A stretch of 64,000 nucleotides of DNA from Acuticoccus sp051016205 (GTDB lineage: Bacteria > Pseudomonadota > Alphaproteobacteria > Rhizobiales > Amorphaceae): positions 5,766,001 to 5,830,000 of the forward strand of contig CP136534.1 in the NCBI GenBank assembly GCA_051016205.1, in the 5' to 3' direction. Numbering within the stretch: position 1 is the first letter of the stretch; each line of letters starts with the position of its first letter. The notes under the pieces were generated by a model. That model was not told the DNA's origin. It saw nothing but the letters and a program-made list of their open reading frames with translations, and ran no database searches. The position numbers and the translations under genes are program-made. Shown in pieces: positions 26,171-35,552 of this stretch.

Positions 26171-27004
26171 CTAGGCCTTGACCATGGCGCGGTCGAACGG
26201 GCGCTCAGCGTCGAGTGGCGTGTTGGCGTAGGACATCACGTCAGCATCATCGAGCTTGTCGATGCGCGTGTGACCGTTGTTCGGCTTGTCCATGAACGGG
26301 GCGTTGTCGGCGCGATTGTAACAACACAGGAGGACGTTGCGCGTGCGGTCGGATGTATTGGCGGACGAGGCGTGTAACGTATTGCTATGGAAGAACAGTG
26401 CGTCGCCGGGCTGCATTTCCGCAAAGACAGTCTCCAACCGCTTCTGCGCTTGTTCAACGTAGACGATATCTGCACCGACCTGCCCCGCCTCGACGCCATG
26501 CTCGATACGTCCCAGGTGATGCGACCCCTTGATCACCTGCAAACAGCCGTTTTCCTTTGTGGAAGGGTCGAGTGCGATGAAAACGCTCGCCATGTGTGGG
26601 AACAGGTAGCCGTTGCGATACCAGTAGCCGTAGTCTTGGTGCCACTCCCAGGCGCCGCCGACCTTGGGCCGCTTCAAGGTGAGCTTGGAGTGGTAGAAGG
26701 CCATCTCGCCGCCCATCACAGCTTCCAAGTTTTCCACAATGCGGCGGGAGCGGGCGACGGCAGCAAACATGTCGTCGCCAAGATGATGCCAGAGGGCAAG
26801 CTCGGTGGTCGCGCCGGTTTTGTCGGCGAGACCGTAGGTGGCCTGTTTGATCTTAGGATCCTCGTTCACCGTGGCATTGAGGTGCTTGATCTCTTCGGCA
26901 CTGAATAGGCCACGCTTGATGACGTAACCGTCTTGGTGGAAGCGGTCGATCTCAGCCTTTGTGAACGGGTGGTCGGTGCGTGCCGTTTCGGTCCGTGCTG
27001 TCAT
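26171..27004 (-). CDS. Phytanoyl-CoA dioxygenase (PhyH) family protein
   Basis: A 277-residue Fe(II)/2-oxoglutarate dioxygenase. Metal ligands H122 and D124 lie in WEWHQDYGYW; the third His is H211 in SNTLHASSANTSD, with Arg220 or Arg222 for 2-oxoglutarate. A strong GGAGGTGATCC site precedes the ATG at 27004. It sits between the binding protein and permeases of transporter 2, so its substrate is probably the transported compound or a derivative, such as an O-methyl or ester-bearing sugar (inference). Bacterial PhyH proteins act on very diverse small molecules. Confidence 0.9.
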   Translation of the reverse strand: MTARTETARTDHPFTKAEIDRFHQDGYVIKRGLFSAEEIKHLNATVNEDPKIKQATYGLADKTGATTELALWHHLGDDMFAAVARSRRIVENLEAVMGGEMAFYHSKLTLKRPKVGGAWEWHQDYGYWYRNGYLFPHMASVFIALDPSTKENGCLQVIKGSHHLGRIEHGVEAGQVGADIVYVEQAQKRLETVFAEMQPGDALFFHSNTLHASSANTSDRTRNVLLCCYNRADNAPFMDKPNNGHTRIDKLDDADVMSYANTPLDAERPFDRAMVKA

Positions 27005-27043
27005 GGATCACCTCCTTTGCGTTGTCACCCCACCAACGGCGGA

Positions 27044-28288
27044 TCAGCGAATGGCGTCTTCCAACCGCGCTTGCATGGAGTCGGCGGCCTCTTGCGGCGT
27101 CTTCTGGCCGAGGATCGAGGCTTGGACCTCTTCGCCGATGATTGCGGCGACCTCAGAGGCATTGTCGAGCGAGGCGACCGTGTTGCGGCGCGGTGAAATG
27201 GCGGCGGCGGCCCAGTCTGCAAGGTACTGATCTGACTGCACCGCTTCGCTGGCCTGGCCGGACTTGGTGGCCGGAAGGACCGATTGGCCAACGGCGTAGG
27301 GCACCAGTTCATCGTCCGACAGAAGGTGCATGACGAAGCGCACCGCAGCACTGTCGTCGCTTGCATTGTCCTCGCCCATGACGGTCAGGATGTGGCCCCA
27401 TTGGATGGACACGGGCGTGTCGCCTTCGTTGAGGACGGGACCGGCCATCGGAAGAACGGCGTCGTCAATCTCCTCGCCGCGACCTGAAAACTGGCGGGCG
27501 AAACTGCGTGCCACGGGCGCGTCGATGTAGAACGCCGTGGCGCCCTGACCGAAGAGGCGGCGCGCATCCGGCCGGTCCACCTCAGGCGCGGCGAGCCGCT
27601 CTTGAACGAGTTCGGTCATGAAGGTGAGCGCGTCCACCGCCTCGGGCGAGTTGACCGCGGGCGTGCCATCCTCGCCAATGGGTTCAGCGCCGAAGGTCCA
27701 CCCGAGGATGAGGTAGTCCAGCAGGATCGAGTTGGGGTTCTTGGTCGCCATGCCAAAGGGAACGGAGCTTGGAACATTGTCGCGCACGGCTGTGAGCGCG
27801 GCACGGAACGCCTCCACCGTGGTCGGCAGCGTCTCCACACCGGCGGCCTTCAGCACCTCCTCGTTCGCGACCCAGCCGATGGTGCCGGTGATCCAAGGCA
27901 GCCCCACCTGCTGACCGTCTACTTCCCCAGCGGCAAGAAAGCCCTCGTCGAACATCTCCAGCAGGCGATCGCGGCCAACAACCTCATTCATATCAAGCGG
28001 CTTTGCTGCGGCGGCCATCGTGGGCAAAAGGCGGCCCTGCGTCTGCCCCACGTCTGGCAGCGTATTGGAGCGTGCACGCAGAACGTAGTTCTTGTTCATG
28101 TCGCCCCAGGCGTAGCCTTGAGCCTCAACCTCGCCGTCAAAGCTGTCGATCATCTCATTGATGACCTTTTCGCCGGTCTCTTCTGTCACCGTCCAGCTCA
28201 TAAACTCGACCGGTTCGGCTGCGGCGGTTGATGCAACGCCAAGCGCGAGTGCGACGAAAGCCCCTTTAAGGGCATTGCGAACGCTCAT
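27044..28288 (-). CDS. CUT1 sugar ABC transporter, substrate-binding protein (system 2)
   Basis: A 414-residue periplasmic protein with a signal peptide (MSVRNALKGAFVALALG, cleavage after ASTAAA). The ATG at 28288 follows a GGAGGAGA ribosome-binding site; the longer frame crosses two operators and is rejected. VEFMSWTVTEETGEKVINEM, LPWITGTIGWVANEEVLKAAG and the STPAVNSPEAV-like region fit the family. It heads a seven-gene reverse operon: binding protein, PhyH, two permeases, lyase, dehydratase, lyase. The matching ATPase is the gene at 29263. Confidence 0.91.
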   Translation of the reverse strand: MSVRNALKGAFVALALGVASTAAAEPVEFMSWTVTEETGEKVINEMIDSFDGEVEAQGYAWGDMNKNYVLRARSNTLPDVGQTQGRLLPTMAAAAKPLDMNEVVGRDRLLEMFDEGFLAAGEVDGQQVGLPWITGTIGWVANEEVLKAAGVETLPTTVEAFRAALTAVRDNVPSSVPFGMATKNPNSILLDYLILGWTFGAEPIGEDGTPAVNSPEAVDALTFMTELVQERLAAPEVDRPDARRLFGQGATAFYIDAPVARSFARQFSGRGEEIDDAVLPMAGPVLNEGDTPVSIQWGHILTVMGEDNASDDSAAVRFVMHLLSDDELVPYAVGQSVLPATKSGQASEAVQSDQYLADWAAAAISPRRNTVASLDNASEVAAIIGEEVQASILGQKTPQEAADSMQARLEDAIR

Positions 28289-28310
28289 GGTGTCTCCTCC
28301 CCATCGTTCT

Positions 28311-28325
28311 TGGAACCAAGTTCCA
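28311..28325. promoter_or_regulatory. IclR-type operator, site A before the transporter-2 operon
   Basis: TGGAACCAAGTTCCA, a perfect 6-3-6 palindrome, 22 bases before the binding-protein ATG. It differs from the site at 32172-32186 at a single position (in the spacer) and fits the IclR consensus TGGAAATNATTTCCA. A TATAT stretch overlaps its upstream side, so binding would block the promoter. Confidence 0.8.
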
Positions 28326-28368
28326 TATACCCTATTTACCGAGCACGCAGAACCCGCGCAAGCCATTT

Positions 28369-28383
28369 TGAAACGGTGTTTCA
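28369..28383. promoter_or_regulatory. IclR/KdgR-type operator, site B before the transporter-2 operon
   Basis: TGAAACGGTGTTTCA lies inside a perfect 7-3-7 palindrome at 28368-28384 (TTGAAAC and GTTTCAA). It has the same 6-3-6 geometry as site A, and its arms match the TGAAAC/GTTTCA type known for KdgR, an IclR-family repressor of sugar-acid catabolism. Centre-to-centre distance to site A is 58 bases, which would allow cooperative binding or looping. Confidence 0.65.
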
Positions 28384-28408
28384 ACGCTGATCGACCGAAA
28401 CGCTCCCG

Positions 28409-29260
28409 TCACACAACGCCACCGTCGACCACGAAGCTTTGTCCTGTCACCATCCGCGAGTCATCGGCCACCAGCCAGAGCGCAAGGCGCGCCACATCCG
28501 GAGGAAGCAGAAACTCTTTCAGACACTGCTTCTCCAAGTATTCATCAAACTTTCCATGATAGATGGCGCGCGCGCGGGAGACCTGGCGGTCGGTCAGGAT
28601 CCAACCGGGCGCGATGGCGTTGACGCGCACATGGCGGCCCCCAAGCTCGCGCGCGAGCGACTTGGTGAGGCCGAGGACAGCGGCCTTTGCCGTCGTGTAG
28701 GGCAACAGGCCCGCCGCCCCTTGCATCCAACTGTTGGACCCAAGGTTGACGATCGTGCCGCCGCCAGCTGCCACCATGTCCGGCAGCAATGCCTGCGCGG
28801 CGAAAGCTTTGTGGCGCAGATTGATGGCTTGGCGATCGTCCCAGTATTCGGGCGTCAACTCCTCGAACGGGCGGCGGTCGTCGTTGCCGGCGTTGTTGAC
28901 GAGCCCTGTGAGCGGACCGCACACATCGCGCAATGCGTCGATGGCGCGATGGAGCGCCTTGATGTCAGCCACATCGCAGGGCGCAAAGGCTGGCGCATTG
29001 CCGGTCGTCTCGCGCACGACTGCCGCAACCCGCGCACCAGCCGCCTCGTTAATGTCCACGAATGCCACACGCGCGCCCTGCCCCGCAAAGGCCGCCACGA
29101 GATACATCCCGATCCCCGATCCACCCCCTGTGATCAGAACCCCTTTGTCTTCGAGCGAGGGGTAGTGGGCTTCTTTGATGGCAACGGGTGTCAGCTCAGG
29201 ATGATCGGACACCTCCAAACCGGCATAAGGGTCCCCCGTGGCGGGCCGATCGGGACGCAT
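28409..29260 (-). CDS. SDR-family oxidoreductase, probable sugar dehydrogenase
   Basis: A 283-residue classical SDR: TGGGSGIGMYLV cofactor loop, DVAD, NNAGNDD, catalytic Ser in GSNSW and the YTTAK pair, and the C-terminal SFVVDGG. An N-terminal extension of about 35 residues precedes the fold, as in some aldose 1-dehydrogenases. I use the ATG at 29260; a TTG at 29266 would overlap the ATPase stop. It is co-transcribed with the ATPase of transporter 2. A role in oxidising the imported sugar to its lactone is an inference from context. Confidence 0.86.
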   Translation of the reverse strand: MRPDRPATGDPYAGLEVSDHPELTPVAIKEAHYPSLEDKGVLITGGGSGIGMYLVAAFAGQGARVAFVDINEAAGARVAAVVRETTGNAPAFAPCDVADIKALHRAIDALRDVCGPLTGLVNNAGNDDRRPFEELTPEYWDDRQAINLRHKAFAAQALLPDMVAAGGGTIVNLGSNSWMQGAAGLLPYTTAKAAVLGLTKSLARELGGRHVRVNAIAPGWILTDRQVSRARAIYHGKFDEYLEKQCLKEFLLPPDVARLALWLVADDSRMVTGQSFVVDGGVV

Positions 29261-29262
29261 CG

Positions 29263-30366
<1,104 letters not shown>

Positions 30367-30413
30367 GTGTTCCTCCACCTCTGACAGCGCCGCGGCGTCT
30401 GGTCAGGTTGAAC

Positions 30414-32141
30414 TCAGCCGGCGAAGCGCACGTCCATCTGCCCGCGGACCCCCACGTCCATGGCAAAGATGCTGCCTGAGAGGGGGGCGGCCTCAAGCTG
30501 CTGCGCCGATAGGCGAATGCGCGCCGTCGTCACAAACAGCGTGGTGAGATCTTCGCCGCCGAATGTGCAGCTTGTTGGCCGCGGTACGGGCAAGGCAATG
30601 GTGCGATCCAGATCGCCTCCCGGGGTGTAGCGGCGGACCGCCCATCCATCCCAAAGGGCCGTCCAGACGCCGCCTTCCGCGTCAACCGTCAAACCATCCG
30701 GAACGCCTTCGTGCTCGCCGAACGCAACGAAGACACGACGGTTGGAGATTTCGCCGGCCGCCAGGTCGAAGTCATAGGCCCAGATCGTACGGCACCCACT
30801 GTCGGTGAAGTAAAACGTCTTGTGGTCCGGGCTCCAGCCGAGCCCGTTGGAGATGTGAATGCCCGTCTCCACCAGTTGCACCGCGCCGTCAGGATCGACC
30901 CGCCAAAGCTGACCTTTGCCAGGCTCAGTGTTGATGGCGAGCGAGCCCACCCACAGGCGCCCCCTCCCATCGCATTTGCCATCGTTGAACCGGTTGCCCG
31001 GTTGGTCGGTCTCCGGTTCGGCGATCAGCGAGAATGTCCCATCGGTGGACAGCGCCCAGATGCCCGTTTCCATGGCGCACACATAACCACCTGAGCGTTT
31101 GGGAATGGCAGCGCCGATGAGTTCGGGCATTGGCTGTGCGGATCGCTCGCCCGTTCGTGGGTCGCCCGTCAAAAGCAAGGGCGCCAGGATGTCCACCCAG
31201 ATCAGATGCCCGGCATCGGCGTTCCAGAACGGCCCTTCCGCCAGAAAATCCGTCCCCGGGATGGCGCAGGTGACCTCTTCGCTCACCAAACCCAAAGGGC
31301 GCGCATTGATCGCAATCGACATTGCCAGTTCGCCGATGTTGCCCGCCGTCCGCCGCGCCGCCTCGATGACCTCGCGGCCGAGGGCGTGAAGGCTGTCCTC
31401 CGATAGGCGATAGGAGGGGCCGACAACGCCGATGGCACCGATGGGCCGGGCGGCGTGGTCGAGCACAGGGGCAGCGACTGCGCTAACGTCGTCATGCTGC
31501 TCGCCGACGGAGATCGCATAGCCGCGGGCCTTGGTCAGGTTCAAAGTGCGGTCCAGGTCGCCGCCATTGACGATCGTGGTTTCGGTGAAGGCCTCAAGAT
31601 CGGCCCGCGAGATGAGCCTGCGGCGTTCCGCCTCGTCTAGGTGTGCCGCCATCGCCTTGCCCAGCGCCGTTGCGTGGACGGCTGCCCGCGAACCGACGCC
31701 GTTGGCAAGGCGCACGTTGCGGGGCACGTCCCGCTGGTCGATATAGAGCACACGGCCGCCGTCGAAGATGCCAAGTCTCACCGCCTCACCGGTGAGCTCG
31801 GCAAGACGAACGAGCTCTGGCTCCGCAGCACCACGCAGGTCGAACTGGTCCCAGACACGGTGGGCGAGTTGGAAGGGACGCGCGCCGAGCGCATAGTGCC
31901 CCTCCCTGTCGGTCACACGGACATAGCGTTCAGAAACAAGCGTTTGAAGGAGACGGTGAAGCGTTCCCTTCGGTAGGCCGGACCCTTCCAGGAGCGTGGA
32001 AAAGCGCAGCGGAGTCGGGCTCTCGGCAATCATGTCCAGGAGGCGAAGGCCGCGCGTGAGCGCTTGGGTGCCTGGCACGGCAGCCACCTCATCGCCTTCG
32101 TCCACCTCTTCAACGGAGCGTTTTGAATTCGTCCTGACCAC
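30414..32141 (-). CDS. IclR-family regulator fused to SMP-30/gluconolactonase domain
   Basis: A 575-residue fusion with a GTG start at 32141 behind GAGGAGG. Residues 25-95 are the IclR winged helix (LTRGLRLLDMIAES, LPKGTLHRLLQTLV). Residues 100-275 are the IclR effector domain. Residues 290-570 are a six-bladed SMP-30 propeller with all four metal/catalytic positions kept: E302 (AEGPFW), N386 (RFNDGK), N432 (SNGLGW) and D482 (PDGLTV). It should bind DNA and hydrolyse a sugar lactone in the cytosol. It is divergent from a dehydratase gene across a shared IclR box, so it is probably autoregulated. The lactonase step of the local pathway is otherwise missing. Confidence 0.92.
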   Translation of the reverse strand: MVRTNSKRSVEEVDEGDEVAAVPGTQALTRGLRLLDMIAESPTPLRFSTLLEGSGLPKGTLHRLLQTLVSERYVRVTDREGHYALGARPFQLAHRVWDQFDLRGAAEPELVRLAELTGEAVRLGIFDGGRVLYIDQRDVPRNVRLANGVGSRAAVHATALGKAMAAHLDEAERRRLISRADLEAFTETTIVNGGDLDRTLNLTKARGYAISVGEQHDDVSAVAAPVLDHAARPIGAIGVVGPSYRLSEDSLHALGREVIEAARRTAGNIGELAMSIAINARPLGLVSEEVTCAIPGTDFLAEGPFWNADAGHLIWVDILAPLLLTGDPRTGERSAQPMPELIGAAIPKRSGGYVCAMETGIWALSTDGTFSLIAEPETDQPGNRFNDGKCDGRGRLWVGSLAINTEPGKGQLWRVDPDGAVQLVETGIHISNGLGWSPDHKTFYFTDSGCRTIWAYDFDLAAGEISNRRVFVAFGEHEGVPDGLTVDAEGGVWTALWDGWAVRRYTPGGDLDRTIALPVPRPTSCTFGGEDLTTLFVTTARIRLSAQQLEAAPLSGSIFAMDVGVRGQMDVRFAG

Positions 32142-32171
32142 ACTCGCCTCCTCAGGCTTTCGACGTTATTC

Positions 32172-32186
32172 TGGAACTAAGTTCCA
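32172..32186. promoter_or_regulatory. IclR-type operator in the regulator/dehydratase divergent promoter
   Basis: TGGAACTAAGTTCCA, perfect 6-3-6, extended to CTGGAACT-A-AGTTCCAG at 32171-32187. On the reverse strand it fills the spacer between TTGACC (32192-32187) and an ATAACG-like -10 (32169-32164) of the regulator's own promoter, so binding would repress the regulator. It ends 25 bases before the ATG of the dehydratase at 32212. Fits the IclR consensus TGGAAATNATTTCCA. Confidence 0.82.
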
Positions 32187-32211
32187 GGTCAACGCAGGAT
32201 CGGTCGGACCA

Positions 32212-33360
32212 ATGCGCATACGAACCATCGAACATACCATCGTCTGCGCACCGTTTACCGAGACCATCTCGTGGGGCTCGGGGGCGCGATCGGGTGCCAC
32301 ACGCCTTGTGTGCAAGGTGACCACGCGGGACGGCACGGTCGGCTGGGGCGAGACGCTGTGCCTGTTGGATACCGTCCCTGCAGCGTTTCGTCGCGTTGCC
32401 GAGATCGGCATTGGCTACCCGGTGAGCGACGTGGAGCGTCTCCACAGAAACGTGCTCGGCGCAGGCTACTACCACCACAAACGCGCAGCCGTGATGGCGA
32501 TCGCCGCCCTTGAAATGGCCATGTGGGACGCTCTCGGCAAACGCACGGGCGAGCCGCTCTGGTCGATGTGGGGCGGCCTATGGCGCAACACGGTCGACGC
32601 TGCGGCCTACACCTTCACACGCGATCCGGAAGAGCTCGGTCAACGTCTCGCAGCCTTCGTCGATGCGGGTCACCGCACGTTCAAGGTGAAGATTGGTTTT
32701 GATGCGCGCTCTGACATCGCACTTGCCCGGGCGGCGAGGGAGACAATCGGCGATGCTGATCTGCGCCTTGACGTCAACGGCGCGTGGACGCCAGGCACCG
32801 CCCGCCGCCAATTGGAAAAGCTTCGCCCCTACGATCCCACCTATGTGGAGCAGCCGTTAGAACTCGACGACCTTGCCGGGACGGCCGCTTTGCGCGCGGC
32901 ACAACCCATACCGATTGCGCTCGACGAAAGCGCCTACACCTTGCAAGACGTTGGAAACATCGTGCGGGCGGGAGCCGCTGATGTTGTCTTGCTTGACCCC
33001 CACCAGGCGGGTGGGTTGTGGCAAGTGATCAAGCAGGCGGCCATCTGCGAAGCGCACGGGATTCCGGTGTCGCTGCACTCTGGGGCCGAGCTTGCGTTAA
33101 GCCAGTCTGCCTATGTGCAGCTTGCCGCGGCAATCCCGAACATGAGCGTCGCGATCGATACCGAACGCGCGTACCTTTGCGCTGACATCAGCGGCGACGC
33201 TCCCCTCCTGCAGGATGGTGCGTTCGCTGTGCCTGACGCGCCAGGTCTTGGCGTCATGGTCGACGAAACGCGCGTCGATGCGTTGCGGGTCGACTCCATC
33301 ACCGGTGCCTACCTCGATGCCGCGCGGCCTGGATGGTTTCCGGTAAAGCCCGCGTACTGA
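32212..33360 (+). CDS. Enolase-superfamily sugar-acid dehydratase (mandelate racemase type, 2)
   Basis: A 382-residue MR/MLE enzyme starting at the ATG at 32212; the longer frame would read into the regulator. Readable active site: K158-x-K160 (FKVK), metal ligands D187, E213 and E239 (or D238), and the D262/H289 pair in LLDPHQAGG and SLHSGAE, the His-Asp dyad of the mandelate racemase/acid-sugar dehydratase subgroup. The muconate-cycloisomerase second Lys is absent. Likely makes a 2-keto-3-deoxy acid from an aldonate or aldarate. Divergent from and probably controlled by the IclR-SMP-30 protein. Confidence 0.88.
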   Translation: MRIRTIEHTIVCAPFTETISWGSGARSGATRLVCKVTTRDGTVGWGETLCLLDTVPAAFRRVAEIGIGYPVSDVERLHRNVLGAGYYHHKRAAVMAIAALEMAMWDALGKRTGEPLWSMWGGLWRNTVDAAAYTFTRDPEELGQRLAAFVDAGHRTFKVKIGFDARSDIALARAARETIGDADLRLDVNGAWTPGTARRQLEKLRPYDPTYVEQPLELDDLAGTAALRAAQPIPIALDESAYTLQDVGNIVRAGAADVVLLDPHQAGGLWQVIKQAAICEAHGIPVSLHSGAELALSQSAYVQLAAAIPNMSVAIDTERAYLCADISGDAPLLQDGAFAVPDAPGLGVMVDETRVDALRVDSITGAYLDAARPGWFPVKPAY

Positions 33361-33662
33361 CGCCAGGGGTGGGTCAGCGTCCCCGCCCCGAAGCATCCTG
33401 GGTCTTCTGAGAACCCAGATGCTTGTCTCATGATGCCTTTGCCGTTTCCAGGCCGGGAAGAGGCGCTGGCGTTGGAGGCACAGCCATGATCCCAGCCGAA
33501 ATGCCGTAAGGCTGAGGGACAACGAAACGCGTCGCATCTTCTCCGGCCTTGGCCGACACGAAAGTCCGGTCCGCTCCGTGTCAGCTGGCCACTGTCAGCT
33601 TGGCAGAGCACGTAGGGCTGTGGCCCTATGCAGGTCACGCACGGGACGGGACAGGAGATTGT
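33361..33662. other. 302-bp spacer before the NCS2 permease
   Basis: Holds one palindrome (33391-33424, described separately). In-frame codons of the permease extend back to 33549 but are not favoured as coding. No promoter could be assigned with confidence. Confidence 0.5.
33391..33424. repeat. Intergenic palindrome, copy 3 (short form)
   Basis: AAGCAT (33391-33396) pairs with ATGCTT (33419-33424), and CTGGGT with ACCCAG inside, around a short loop. It shares the AGCATCCTG-N-GTC core with the hairpin at 6113. It lies just after the dehydratase gene and could end its transcript, though there is no T-run. Confidence 0.6.
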
Positions 33663-35372
33663 GTGGCCAGGCGACCAGAGGACCTAATCTACGCGGTTGA
33701 TGAGCGGCCGCCACTGCCACGGCTCTTGGCCCTCGGCCTGCAACATGCGGCCGTCCTGTCGATCTACCTTGTGATGATTGTCATCGTGTTCCGCGCAGCC
33801 AACGCGCCGCACGCCGTCACGATCAGCGCGGTCAGTCTGGGCATGATCGCCATCGCGGTCGCAACCGTTTTGCAGGCACTGCGCAGTGGGCCCGTAGGAT
33901 CGGGCTTTTTGGCCCCGCCAGTCTTTTCCGCCATCTACTTGGGCCCCTCTGTCCTGGCGGCGGAGGCGGGTGGCCTGCCGGCTGTTTTCGGAATGACGAT
34001 CTTCGCCGCTCTCGTCGAACTCTTGGTCGCGCGCTTCATGCAACGGCTGCGTGTGATTTTTCCGCCTGCGATCAGTGGCTTCATCGTCACCATCGTTGGC
34101 ATCCAACTGGGCCTCGTCGCCTTCGATCACCTTTTGGGGATCCGCGAGTTCGGCACCGACCGCTATGTCCAACACTTGATTATTGCCACAGTGACCCTTG
34201 CAACCATCGTCGGCTTAGCGGTTTGGGCGAAGGGCACAGCGCGTCTCATGTGCACGCTGATTGGAATTGTGGTCGGCCTGTTGCTGTCCGTTGCGCTGGG
34301 TCACATCGGGCCAGACCACACAAATGCCTTGCAGTCTGCGGCCGTGTTTGACCTGCCTGGCGTAAATCACATCTCCTACGGCTTCGAGGCCTCCTTGATC
34401 CCGGCATTTCTTGTGGGCGGGATCGCAGCTGCGCTCCGCACTGTCGGCGTCATCACCACATGCCAGAAGATCAACGATGCCGATTGGAAGCGGCCTGAGT
34501 TCAAATCCATTCGCGGCGGCGTCTATGCCGATGGTCTTGGGTGTTTACTGGGAGGACTGATCGGAGTCACGGGGATGAACACCGGTCCGAGCCTCGTCGG
34601 TCTTTCCAAGGCCTCCGGCGCCACCAGCCGATCGATCGCATTTGTCGCCGCCGCGATTCTTGTGGTCTTTGCCTTCAGCCCCATTGCAGGCGCGCTCTTC
34701 GTTGCCCTGCCACCGGCGGTCCTTGGCGCTGCCTTGCTCTTCACAGCCTCGTTCATGATTGCCGGCGGTATCCAGGTCATGGTGGCGCGCAATATCGACA
34801 CGCGCATGACCTTTGTCATCGGCCTTCCCATGGTGATGGGCCTGGGGCGAGAGGTCTATCATGACTACTTCGCGCGGCTGCCAACGGTGTTGCAGCCGCT
34901 GACCAATACCATGCTTTCCATGGCTGTGGTCTCAGCGCTGTTGCTGCACCTGGTATTTCGCTTGGGCAGCAAGAAAATGGCAGCGCTCGAGGTGAGCCAG
35001 TCCGAACATCCAGAGGAGAACTTGGCGCACCTGCTGCATGAGCGTGGCAGCGCCTGGGGGATTGAGGGCGACACCATCTCTCGCGCGATCGAAAGCACCG
35101 CCCAGGTGCTAGACCACATCGACCGTGCGCACCTCATGACAGGCGATCTGCGCAGCCAGGTCACGTACGATGATTTCACGCTTGTGGTGGCGCTCACCTA
35201 CTCTGGCACCATGCTTTCGCTGCCCTCTGTCGGTGTTCGCCGCACGGTATTCGTGGAAGATGACGCGTTCACCTACGGCTTGGCTGACTTCCTTACCGGG
35301 GTGTATCCGGACCGTATGGAGAGCTTTGCCCAGGGTACGATCGTCACCATTCGGCTTTACTTTAAAACGTAG
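33663..35372 (+). CDS. NCS2-family nucleobase permease with C-terminal soluble domain
   Basis: A 569-residue protein. I take the GTG at 33663 because AGGAG lies five bases before it and the protein then opens MARRPEDLIYAVDERPPLPRLL as in other NCS2 members. The membrane part (residues 20-440) shows LGLQHAAVLSIY in TM1 and NTGPSLVGLSKASGATSR, the binding-site region of uracil/xanthine/urate permeases. About 125 further residues follow (from KKMAALEVSQSEHPEEN), which ordinary NCS2 transporters lack. The substrate is not clear; sitting beside the sugar-acid genes may be incidental. Confidence 0.87.
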   Translation: MARRPEDLIYAVDERPPLPRLLALGLQHAAVLSIYLVMIVIVFRAANAPHAVTISAVSLGMIAIAVATVLQALRSGPVGSGFLAPPVFSAIYLGPSVLAAEAGGLPAVFGMTIFAALVELLVARFMQRLRVIFPPAISGFIVTIVGIQLGLVAFDHLLGIREFGTDRYVQHLIIATVTLATIVGLAVWAKGTARLMCTLIGIVVGLLLSVALGHIGPDHTNALQSAAVFDLPGVNHISYGFEASLIPAFLVGGIAAALRTVGVITTCQKINDADWKRPEFKSIRGGVYADGLGCLLGGLIGVTGMNTGPSLVGLSKASGATSRSIAFVAAAILVVFAFSPIAGALFVALPPAVLGAALLFTASFMIAGGIQVMVARNIDTRMTFVIGLPMVMGLGREVYHDYFARLPTVLQPLTNTMLSMAVVSALLLHLVFRLGSKKMAALEVSQSEHPEENLAHLLHERGSAWGIEGDTISRAIESTAQVLDHIDRAHLMTGDLRSQVTYDDFTLVVALTYSGTMLSLPSVGVRRTVFVEDDAFTYGLADFLTGVYPDRMESFAQGTIVTIRLYFKT

Positions 35373-35552
35373 ACGGTGAACGACGTTCGGAGCTGCCTCG
35401 GTTTCATCGACACCCGATGAAGACGGCTTCGACAGAGCCCCGCCTGCCACACTCGGCTCTTCAACCCCCGAGACGGTCTTCGCGAGCGCATAAGGCCAAA
35501 TGAATGCGAACTTTTCCCTCGATGGGTCCACCACTTTACACGTGCGGCTGGA

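Noticed and set aside
33549..33662. ATG-initiated N-terminal extension of the NCS2 permease
   Set aside because: It adds 38 residues without similarity to the family, while the GTG at 33663 has a well-placed AGGAG and gives the expected N-terminus.
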